From: Beroe ovata
Taxonomy: Eukaryota; Ctenophora; Nuda; Beroida; Beroidae
DNA length: 37,139 nt
Assembly: GCA_946803715.1 (NCBI GenBank)
Contig: CAMPET010000004.1
Location: 226,149-263,287, forward strand
Reading direction: 5' to 3'
Below, in pieces: positions 9,841 to 20,041 of the stretch (positions are counted from its first letter, which is position 1; every line of letters begins with the position of its first letter). Under the pieces are notes generated by a model. That model made no database searches. It was not told the DNA's origin and saw nothing but the letters and a program-made list of their open reading frames with translations. Made by a program: the position numbers and the translations under genes.

Positions 9841-9911
9841 TTGTAGGATTTCACCCTACCCTTGCGCGGATTGAAAATCGCGCGCACCGATGGTAGGGTA
9901 AAATCCTACAA
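9841..9911. repeat. Inverted repeat with 20-bp arms
   Basis: TTGTAGGATTTCACCCTACC (9841-9860) pairs with GGTAGGGTAAAATCCTACAA (9892-9911) with one mismatch, around a CG-rich 31-bp loop. GAAACAG-type motifs flank it. The sequence AAACAGTGGACAGATA near 9936 also occurs in the right arm of the 9529-9643 palindrome, which suggests a related element. Confidence 0.85.
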
Positions 9912-10392
9912 TTGAAACAGTGGAAGTCGTAAAACAGTGGACAGATACAAAATATGTCAAGGGTATTAAGATTATGAGGTGATAATAATATGAGGTAGTG
10001 CAGGAATGTGTCAACATGTGAGTGCTTGTGAGATCACCTCAGTTTTTGTCAATTTAGTTATTTTAATTTAGTATTAGTGAAGCTCTGTGTCCATGAATAT
10101 TAGTTAAGATAATTATGTATTATAAAAGCGTATTCTTGTTATTGACTGACGATGTCATTGAACTACCAAATTAATCACAATCAAAAAGACACATTTCATT
10201 TGTAAACAGGGTCAAAAGAGAATTAACTAACTATATATAATATCTCATCATAACTAATGCAACTCTTATCATGAAAAACCTTAGAATGTCAGAGTCAGTT
10301 GATGTGAACTGACTATGAGATAAAATAGTTTGTGATATTTCTTTTTTTGATCTATAGTTGAACAATCCTTTTATCTATGAAACTAAGGTGAC

Positions 10393-13300
10393 ATGGAAGA
10401 TTTGAATTCATTTGAAACTCCTCTGGTAGACAAAAGCAGGAAAACAGTGGCAGTCCGCAATTTGTTCTATAAGGTGATTCCATGCCAACAAGCTGCCCCT
10501 CAAAGATTCATTTTTATTTGTTCTAGAATAATCATCCTCACATCCATTCAATCAGGTTCCTCTATCACTGCAGACATTGAGGTCTGTGGAATGTAATAAT
10601 CTTCAAGAGGAAGATTGTAAGATTATTTTAAAAGATGTGAGTGTCACTGTGAAATGTGGTCAAATGTTAGCAATATTGGGTGGGTCTGGAAGTGGCAAAA
10701 CAACTTTGCTAGATGTTATCGCTAACAGATATGAGAATGGTTATGTAGAAGGAGAAGTAAGTATACGATATTTTTCCAAGCTATCAGTAAATATATTTTT
10801 GATGAATCATAGTGCAAGTCAGTGTAAGCATTATACTTATTTCATTCTGGTGATAGGTTCTTGTTGACAACAAGCCACGTACTAAACAGTTGATGAAGGA
10901 GATATCAGCATATGTGAGGCAGGATGATTATCTTCTTCCAAATCTTACTGTCAGAGAAACTCTTCTTTTTGTTGCTCAGCTGAAACTTCCTGCATCATAT
11001 TCAGAAGAAAAGAAACTTCAAAGGGTGGATAGGTAAAAATTGAAATACTAACCTTATTTGCTGTCATTAAGTACTTTACTCAAATAATTTGAAAGCTGAC
11101 TGATCATTGAATCAACTTCAGTGTTTTATCTGAGCTTGGTTTAAGGCATGTTTGCAATAGCAAAGTTGGGGGGTCTGAGGTACGTGGCTGTAGTGGTGGA
11201 GAAAGGAGGAGGGTCAGCATTGGTGTTCAAATGCTGATGGATCCTCATATCCTGTTTCTTGATGAACCAACTTCTGGTACATGAAATTTCAGTTTAGTTC
11301 ATTCCCGAATTTCTCTGAAACACTGGTTTAGCTTAAAGCTTGTCCAAAATCTTATTTAACATTATTATATGCAATACCCTGAATCTGAATTTGATCCAGG
11401 TTTAGACAGTTTCACTGCACATCATTTGATTGTAACCATGTCAGAGCTAGCCAAATCAGGGCGGACTGTTATTCTCACTATTCATCAGCCAAGATCCGAT
11501 ATCTTTGAACTGTTTGATCTGATGACAATTTTGTCAGGTGTGACTTCTTTTGGTAACCAGTAACTATCCTCAACTTTCTTCATAGTACATAGACTATGCG
11601 AATACATTCTTTTGTACAAAAAATCGATTTTGGCCACCCCTTATGTATGCTCAGTGCTCTGTATCAATGTATATAAATAATATACCTTACATCATATAAT
11701 GAATATTGAATCTCCGTTTCTCTCAGATGGTCATGTGGTTTATGCTGGACAGGCTGCTGCAATGTTGGAATATTTCACGGGTATTGGATACCCCTGTCCG
11801 CCACTTACCAACCCTTGTGATTTCTACATTGATCTCACTACTATTGACCATCGCCACAAGGAGAATGAAGCTGTCAGCAGGGAAAGATTGGCGAAACTTC
11901 TCACTCATTTCAAGGTAACTGATCTCGAAATTTCCTTCAAAGATTCTAGTTCAAAATTACGTTTAACCACCATTCATCCGGCAGGAGGCTGTAGGATGTG
12001 TTGCAACCAACATGTATACCTCCACTAAACTGAGTATGGGAAGCTCTATGGACAGTGAAAGTGAATCTGTTATCAGAAGCAGGTTAGTGTCCCCAATTAA
12101 TCATTGTAAAAAATATTTATGATATTCTTTGAGGATTGGTCCCCTAAAAAGAAACTTAGAGTGAAGTCTTGGTAGAAAACTTTGTTTCGTATATCAGGTT
12201 CTATGTCCTATGATTACATAAACATATAATGATGGCAGGTATTATTTCTAATTGTGATTTTGGTGAACCATTTCCATCCACAGTAGCAGGAGTACAGACA
12301 ATGACTCAGGACTGAGCTTCACATTTGAATCCGCTCCACGAATACTCGATACGAAGAGTGCTCTGAAACAGTTCAGGGTTTTGATCGTCAGAGCATTCAA
12401 AAATGAGTTGAAAGGTAAAATTTTATCAGCCGTTGAAAAGATAGACGAGTGCTCCATTTACTGACAACAGTTGCAGAAATAATCAAAGGGCAAAATGAAA
12501 AAAGACTCTACTGGATACAATGAACATACTGGAGCAATTGATTGATTTCAAAGTTGACTGGTTTTATAGTTGAATCCCGCACTCAAATTACAGACTGCAA
12601 TTACAATATCTCGGGCACCAACATTTTACACATCTCATTTAGCCATCTCTCTCAGGGTATAGTTCACTCCTAATCCAGGCAGTTGAAGCTCTGTTCATGA
12701 GCATCATGATCGGGTGTATCTTCATCAACCTTGGATTTGACCAGATATCCGTCAGGGATAGAGTTGTAAGTCCATAACTCCTCATCCCTCTTTTGCTTGC
12801 AACTTTGGGGGCCAACTTTGCTAACTTCAATAACATAATATTGGATTATTTCATCACCTCCATTCTCCCTTCATTTAAAATTTCGACGATCCACTATAGA
12901 GTACCTATAATCAATAATAAGTGTCTCAAACATGTCCCTTCTGGTCTTCCCCGCAGGGACTGTTTTTCATCATGGGCGGTCTCTACCCGTTTATAGTTAT
13001 CCTGGACACCATAGCAAAGTTCAACGCTGAACGGGAGATATTCTACAGAGAAATGGAGGACGGGTTATACTCCACCGCTCCCTATTTCTTCTCCAAAGTG
13101 CTCTCAACACTCCCCTTCCACACTATATTCCTAGTGTTGTACACGGTACCCATGTACTGGCTTGCTGGACTTCAGCCAACGGTGAGAAAGATGTTTCCCT
13201 CATGTTGCTCATGTTGTTGTAAGTTGTTGTTGTTGTTTTTGTTGTTGCTGTGACATTTTATGAATTATGGTTGTTCTTGTTGTTGTTCTGGGTGTTTCTA

Positions 13301-15364
13301 TATTCATGTATTTGCCGTATTGTTGTATTACTGCGCTTCATCAATCATCTCATGATCATAGTTGTTATCCGCGTGGTAGTGATATACTGTCCACTACTTT
13401 CTTTGAATAATCACGTACCAAGTTAACGACGGATAAGCGCATCATTAGTTTCCCATCAATGTACTACTCACTATAGTCACTATATATATATAGTCACCTG
13501 CACTTTTCACTAGCTGTGAAGCACATCATTGTTATACTACACTTGAGTAGGTACACACTTGAGGAGTTTCCGAGTTTGTATGATGAGGCACCGAACACAG
13601 CTCCCTACCCCATTGGTTACAACGTCTGGTCACACTGTGTTATCATTCATCCGCGCACACATTTCTTATGAAGCTCATGTACAACATTGTACTGTGTTAC
13701 GTTGGTCACGAAAATTAGTGATATTCTACCATAAAATATGACTTTCGAATAATTATAATCACTTCGACTGCATTAACCGTTTGTGTACGAAGCAGACACA
13801 ATGGGTTTATACAGTTTACACTGGTCTACATTTGGAGGGGGGTTATTTTCAAGAGTCGCATAGTTACTTAGAATTAGAAGAAAATTTCTGGTATTCCTCT
13901 GGTTGCGAACTCAGACAATTGAAACAGTGGTTAGTCTTTAATTGGAGAAAATACTTTCAATGTACAACATCATCATCAGTCACCTCAAATTTGATTGTAT
14001 AAAGTAGTGTTGTAAAGTTTAAAAAGTTTACACTGGTCTGTTATGAGGATTTGTTGTCGCTAATTCTTTATATCGCGCAATCAACGCATGAGTAGTGCAC
14101 ATGCATTGCGTATCCGACACACGCACAGTGCACATGTAAAGTCGAACACAGCATAATGACGTGTACCATGTGGTTCATACGTGTACATCACACAAACTGT
14201 AGGATATTATTACAATGCACGTCATGCAATATTGGACCTAACTTGACACCTATACAATGTACATTGTACCTTGTACATTATACATTTTACATGCTTGTAT
14301 GACGACCCTTAATAAAGTACAACTCGTGTTATTAAAAAATAATTAATAATTGATAATCAATAATCACATCTCTCACTCAGTTGTGGGCATTCCTGGGAAA
14401 CTGTCTCTACACGTACCTTGCTGTGTACAGTAGCCGGTGTATGGCAATGGCAATTGCTTCAGCAATCACTAGTTTCCAGGTGGCAGCATTCGTGGCTAAC
14501 CTTCTATTCAGCGTGTTTCTACTTAGTTCAGGTTTGTCACTTCCAATTACTTCTGATCATGAAGTAGCGCTAGAAGTAGCGTCTAGTATCATCGAATATC
14601 ACTTTATAGTATCATCGAATAGCACTATATAGTATCATCGAATAGCACTTTATATAATTCCAGTATAGACATTACCGCCCGTCTCCCTAGCCATTATACC
14701 TACACTGTACAATGGATACATCCCTGTACACTGTACATTGTACAATGGATACATTGAACAATGAAATCCCTGTGAAGTCTGTACAGTTGTACATTGTACA
14801 ATGTATTGAACAGTGTACAGTTGTACATTGTACATTGTATAGTAGATCCCGATAGTCGATTGTAGATGTTGTTTCCTCCTCAGGTTTCATTATCAATCTG
14901 GAGTCACTGTGGCTGGGAGTAAGATGGCTCAAGTGGACCTCATACCTCAAGTGGTCTTTCCAAGCTCTCAATCAGATCGAATTCGAGGGTCTGACATTCA
15001 CCTGTAACACGTCAATGGTCCACGTCTATGGGGAATGCCCAATCGCGAATGGTTATTTTAGTTGTACAGTCTACACACTTAATATCATAATTTCATTCAC
15101 AATCAAGCTCTTCTTCTTGCCTTTAATCAGGGCCGATCCTTGCCCACTCCCTATTATTTGAAGATAGGCTTATTAATGGGGGGGGTGATGGTAATCATTG
15201 ACAAACTCTCCACTTTCTCTTCAGGAAGTGTTGCGTTGAAGAGCTATGACCTTGACCAGGAAACACTGAAAGAGTGCTTCTCAGCTCTCACTGGAATCAT
15301 TGTTCTCTTCCTTATTCTGAGTTTCATATTCCTCAAGTTTGTCAACCAGAAACCCAAGAAGTGA
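10393..15364 (+). CDS. ABCG8-like: ABCG5/ABCG8-type half transporter, closest to ABCG8
   Basis: ABCG5/8 proteins are plasma-membrane half transporters that export sterols as dimers. Thirteen exons join in frame to 647 residues: 10393-10473, 10574-10756, 10857-11032, 11122-11276, 11400-11537, 11727-11914, 11985-12082, 12284-12414, 12656-12765, 12957-13181, 14381-14531, 14884-15051, 15225-15364. The N-terminal ATPase has Walker A GGSGSGKT (63-70), Q-loop Q110, signature CSGGE (170-174), Walker B ILFLDE with E195, SGLD, and H-loop H227 in TIHQPRSD. The post-ATPase block [20 protein letters not shown] and the membrane-domain block [18 protein letters not shown] resemble ABCG8. A cysteine-containing loop, [17 protein letters not shown], precedes the last membrane helix as in ABCG5/8. 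The protein ends in a lysine-rich tail. All introns are GT-AG, although the exon 12 donor GTTATT is weak. Human ABCG8 has a degenerate Walker A, and this protein does not. Confidence 0.93.
13213..13290 (+). repeat. TTG-rich simple repeat in ABCG intron 10
   Basis: A run of TTG/TTGT triplets follows the exon 10 donor in the 1.2-kb tenth intron. The same intron holds TGTACATT-type inverted motifs near 14251-14303. I see no other feature in this intron. Confidence 0.8.
14584..14652 (+). repeat. Three-copy 23-bp tandem repeat in ABCG intron 11
   Basis: Units start at 14584, 14607 and 14630, each beginning TAGTATCATCGAATA and differing at two or three bases. Confidence 0.9.
14700..14845. repeat. 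Clustered TGTACATTGTACAATG palindromic repeats in ABCG intron 11
   Basis: The motif TGTACATTGTACA and its variants recur about six times, together with GGATACAT and ACAGTTGTACATTGTA blocks. The core is its own near reverse complement, so the region could fold into several alternative hairpins. Confidence 0.75.
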
Positions 15365-16641
15365 TGGCATCCTCGAGTACGTGATATATTGTGCTGGATT
15401 CTATATATATGATGTTACCATGTGGATAGATACCATGTGGAGTTGTACCTATATAACTGTGGAAATGGTGCATCCTGTGGTCGTAATGGAATTGTCTTGT
15501 CCAAAGGGTACTCTGTGGGCCAGTAAGAGAGATCTGAGCACTAACTGTTGCAGAGAATTCAAGGTTAAATGCTCTGAGTAGACTATTATTCTTGATTCTT
15601 GTTGATTGTTTTAGAAATTTGTTGATTTAAAGTTGCATTGTATTATATCAAGATTCAATAGTTACCTATTCAATGTCTTCATTCATGCATTTGTGAACGT
15701 TAATGGACTCAGGACTGTAACTTTCATTAAATTTTCTACTGACTGCAATAACTTTTTGACGTTAATTTATTATCATGACAAGTGAGAAAACTTTCATCCA
15801 TCTTTTATTATCTAAATTTTCAAATTAATGTCAATTGTACGAAGGTACAGTACACGAGCTGTTTATATTTTGCTTCAAAATTACTTGTTTCTGGTATTTT
15901 TGTATATATTACGTTGTATTTCAATGGATTTATTGTTGATTCATCTTTCAGCATCTGTGTCTTCTATAAAGAAATGTGATACACAATTCTAGTCAAGTTT
16001 AACAGTTATTTTTGCTTAGTTTAGGGTTATTACTATTGTAGGTAGTACACAGGGGAAAGCACCATGTGACCCATGACAGCCAGTGGCGTTTGTCCTGCCA
16101 TCTCGAAACAACAAAACTAAGAAACTTGAAATTAGCCCCATTGTAAACTATAAATATTACTTCAAGAGTAGTGTCTAGCTTTCAGCCACCGATGTGCAAT
16201 ATTTGCACGTGCAATAATCAGGGAGTTTCTCAACAACGATACAATATACATACACATCGTGTTCTCCCTTTCACACAACCTAGTTTAACTCACAGCAGCG
16301 CACTGAGGTGTAATCTCAGTTTCTCATTCGTACCTATTCGCTAGGATGGAGTGTGGGCCATGAGAAAACGACCTCTTGCTTTGAAATCTGCAGAATGTCA
16401 CTTCTCCTTCTGTAATACAGCCTTCACACAAGTTAGTTTACAGTTCCTTTGGGTAAGTGTTAATTCAATTACGCAGTGAGTCGTTGATTGAATGACGGAA
16501 TGACTCAGAGAGTTGAGGAATGGGTCACTGTAGTTGTCAAACTGACTCATTCAATGTTACACTAACCCAGTCCATATCATATTCCCAGTATTTGAAGTGG
16601 AGTCTATAAATAGTGGACTACAAGTTACGGTAACAGATAAC
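15365..16641. other. Spacer between the ABCG gene and VAC14 (first copy of VAC14 5' region)
   Basis: About 1.3 kb holding the ABCG 3' UTR and the VAC14 upstream region. From 15918 on, it is the first copy of the duplicated segment. A plausible 3' splice site (ATTCCCAG ending near 16588) suggests that VAC14 may have a 5' UTR exon here. Confidence 0.5.
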
Positions 16642-17983
16642 ATGTCGAACAGCAATGTGGACAGCGTGGTCTTACCTGTCACCGTCATACGTGGACTAAA
16701 TGATAGGTCTGTATATCAGTGTATCGCTTACCACTGACGTCAATTCATGATGGTGTCAAATGAACATGCTCAAATGACGGATTTATTTCTTTACGATGTT
16801 TTGTAAAATCACAGGGTGTATGAAAAGAGGAAAATGGCAGCATTAGAAGTGGAGCGTATTGTTAGGGAGTTAGTGAGCAGGAATGATATCAAACAGGTAA
16901 AACTGATCTCAATATTCGGGAATTGTTACCTTAGATAGTATACAATTTGCATGAACATTTTTGCAGGTCAAGAAAGTTATTGACATACTTGTGAACAATT
17001 TCGTCTTGTCACAAAATCCCAACGCTAAGAAAGGCGGGCTGATTGGAGTAGCAGCCGCAGCTATAGCATTGGGGAAAGATATAGGACTGTTTGTCAGCGA
17101 AATTGTGAGTATGGGTCACATGCCCGTCATTCCCTAATTTCTACCATGTCCGTAAGCATAAACGCGCGTTTTTGGAATGCTAGCAACCTCAAATTTCGCG
17201 CAAAATCAATGAAAAGCACACTGTGCAACCACTCACTATGTCAACGCGCGCGGGGCGCGCATGCTTTTGCAAAAGTGAATGAATTTATTCCCATCTCTGA
17301 AGCTCCAGTTAACCATCTGCTTAAATTTACACGGTGTAGCACTTCACACTATGGTGCCATTGTTCCATTGTGTTGTTGACGCTTTTCTCAGGTACCGCCT
17401 GTCTTGAAGTCATTCATCGATGTGGATTGTCGAGTTAGATATTTCGGATGCGAAAGTATGTACAACATTGCCAAAGTGGGACGTTCTTCCATGCTCCTCT
17501 TTTTTAAAGAGGTAAAATGATGCGAGATGGAGCCCAAGTGACTGAATCATAATCACAAACCAGCGATTCACACACCAACAGTTCGATTCACTTAACACCT
17601 GGTGTCTAATTCTGCCCCATCATCACCAGATATTTGACGGTGTCAGTAAACTGATATGTGACCCCGACACCCACGTTAAGAATGGAGCCGAGCTACTAGA
17701 CCGTCTCATCAAAGACATTGTCACGGAGTCTAACGTCTTTGACGTGGATTTGTTCGTGAAACTGGTATGTGACCGGATTCATCGGAAAATGATATGTTCC
17801 GATGTTCGTAATCTTTATTTTTGGATTGGGGGATATATCGTTTATGTATGTATTTAATATTTATGCGGTATTATGTTCGAGACATTATAAATTTCGACCA
17901 ATATGTCAAGTAAAATGAGTATGTGTAGGGATATAAACTCTGACATATTGTGTTTAGAAATAGAAACTTTCCCCCAAATGTCT
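15918..17983 (+). repeat. First copy of a ~2.06-kb direct repeat (VAC14 5' region, exons 1-5)
   Basis: This segment is repeated nearly completely at 17985-20041. The copies differ by scattered substitutions and small indels in non-coding parts. The repeat ends at 17983, one base before an N, and the second copy begins one base after it. See the findings for why this looks like an assembly artefact. Confidence 0.95.
16642..17764 (+). pseudogene. VAC14: Duplicate of VAC14 exons 1-5 (probable alternative haplotype)
   Basis: Five exons (16642-16706, 16815-16896, 16967-17104, 17392-17511, 17630-17764) correspond one-to-one with the first five exons of the complete VAC14 gene at 18690 onward. They encode the same 180 residues, from [20 protein letters not shown] to FDVDLFVKL. 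By eye I count nine base differences over the 540 exon bases, all synonymous. All splice sites are intact. There is no exon 6 before the N at 17984. Nothing shows loss of function, so I label it a partial duplicate. It is more likely the other allele than a true pseudogene. Confidence 0.85.
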
Positions 17984-17984
17984 N
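17984..17984. other. Single N at a contig join
   Basis: One ambiguous base sits exactly between the two copies of the 2-kb repeat. It is one of only two N bases in the window; the other, at 26232, lies in a tandem repeat. Confidence 0.95.
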
Positions 17985-20041
17985 ATTTCAATGGATTTAT
18001 TGTTGATTCATCTTTCAGCATCTGTGTCTTCTATAAATAAATGTGATACACACTTCTGGTCAAGTTTAACAGCTTTTTTTGCTTAGTTCAGGGTTATTAC
18101 TATTGTAGGTAGTACACAGGGGAAATCATCATGTGACCCATGACAGCCAGTGGCGTTTGTCCTGCCATCTCGAAACAACAAAACTTAGAAATTAGAAATT
18201 AGCCCCATTGTAAACTGTAAATATTACTTCAAGAGTAGTGTCTAGCTTTCAGCCACCGATGTGCAAAATTTGCACGTGCAATAATCAGGGAGTTTCTGAA
18301 CAACGATACAATATACATACACATCGTGTTCTCCCTTTCACACATCCTAGTTTAACTCGCTGCACTGAGGAAATAAGGAATGACCTACACCATCAATCTC
18401 AGTTTCTCATTCGTACCTATTCGCTAGGATGGAGTGTGGGCAATGAGAAAACGACTTTTTGCTTTGAAATCTGCAGAATGTCACTTCTCCTTCTGTAATA
18501 CAGCCTTCACACAAGTTAGTTTACAGTTCCATTGGGTAAGATATTAATTCAATTGGCTCAGAGAGTTGAGGAATGGGTAACTGTAGTTGTGATTCTGGCT
18601 CATTCAATGTTACACTAGTCCATATCATATTCCCAGTAGTTGAAGTGGAGTCTATAAATAGTGGACTACAAGTTACGGTAACAGATAACATGTCGAACAG
18701 TAATGTGGACAGCGTGGTGTTACCAGTCACCGTCATACGTGGACTAAATGATAGGTCTGTATATCAATGTATCGCTTACCACTGACGTCAATTCGTGATG
18801 GTGTCAAATGAACATGCTCAAATGACGGATTCATTTCCTCACGATGTTTTTCAAAATCACAGGGTGTATGAAAAGAGGAAAATGGCAGCATTAGAAGTGG
18901 AGCGTATTGTTAGGGAGTTAGTGAGCAGGAACGATATTAAACAGGTAAAACTCATCTCAATATTCGGGAATTGTTACCTTAGATAGTATACAATTTGCAT
19001 TGAAATGAACATTTTCGCAGGTCAAGAAAGTTATTGACATACTTGTGAACAATTTCGTCTTGTCACAAAATCCCAACGCTAAGAAAGGCGGGCTGATTGG
19101 AGTAGCAGCCGCAGCCATAGCATTGGGGAAAGATATAGGACTGTTTGTCAGCGAAATTGTGAGTATGGGTCACATGCCCGTCATTCCCTAATTTCTACCA
19201 TGTCCGTAAGCATAAACGCGCGTTTTTGGAATGCTAGCAACCTCAAATTTCGCGCAAAATCAATAAAAAGCACACTGTGCAACCACTCACTATGTCAACG
19301 CGCGCGGGGCGCGCATGCTTTTGCAAAAGTGAATGAATTTATTCCCATCTCTGAAGCTCCAGTTAACCATCTGCTTAAATGTACACGGTGTAGCACTTCA
19401 CACTATGGTGCCATTGTTCCATTGTGTTGTTGACGCTTTTCTCAGGTACCGCCCGTCTTAAAGTCATTCATCGATGTGGATTGTCGAGTTAGATATTTCG
19501 GATGCGAAAGTATGTACAACATTGCCAAAGTGGGACGTTCATCCATGCTCCTCTTTTTTAAAGAGGTAAGATGATGCGGGATTGAGCCCAAGTAACTGAT
19601 ATTCTCACAATCAAAAAACAACGATTTACACACCAACAGTTCGATTCACTTGACACATGGTGTCTAATTCTGCCCCATCATCACCAGATATTTGACGGTG
19701 TCAGTAAACTGATATGTGACCCCGACACCCACGTTAAGAATGGAGCCGAGCTACTAGACCGTCTCATCAAAGACATTGTCACGGAGTCTAACGTCTTTGA
19801 CGTGGATTTGTTCGTGAAACTGGTATGTGACCGGATTCATCGGAAAATGATATGTTCCGATGTTCGTAATCTTTATTTTTGGATTGGGGGATGTATCGTT
19901 TATGTATGTATTTAATATTTATGCGGTATTATGTTCCAGACATTACAAATTTCGACCAATATGTCAAGTAAAATGAGTATGTGTAGGGATATAAACTCTG
20001 ACATATTGTGTTTAGAAATAGAAACTTTCCCCCAAATGTCT
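17985..20041 (+). repeat. Second copy of the ~2.06-kb direct repeat
   Basis: It starts with ATTTCAATGGATTTATTGTT, as the first copy does at 15918, and ends with CCCCCAAATGTCT, as the first copy does at 17983. The sequence then runs on into the rest of VAC14. Confidence 0.95.

Larger units (their letters stand above)
8864..10392. other. Non-coding interval with nested palindromes
   Basis: About 1.5 kb between the divergently transcribed bHLH-PAS (minus) and ABCG (plus) genes. It should hold both promoters. Positions 9087-9103 contain a small palindrome (GTAGGG, five T, CCCTAC). Positions 9362-9754 and 9841-9911 contain larger inverted repeats, listed separately. The open frames here are products of the palindromes. 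Confidence 0.6.

Noticed and set aside
16606-16642. TATAAATAG as a TATA box for VAC14
   Set aside because: It lies only about 27 bp before the start codon, so the transcript would begin at or after the ATG. A 3' splice site just upstream suggests that it is in a 5' UTR exon.
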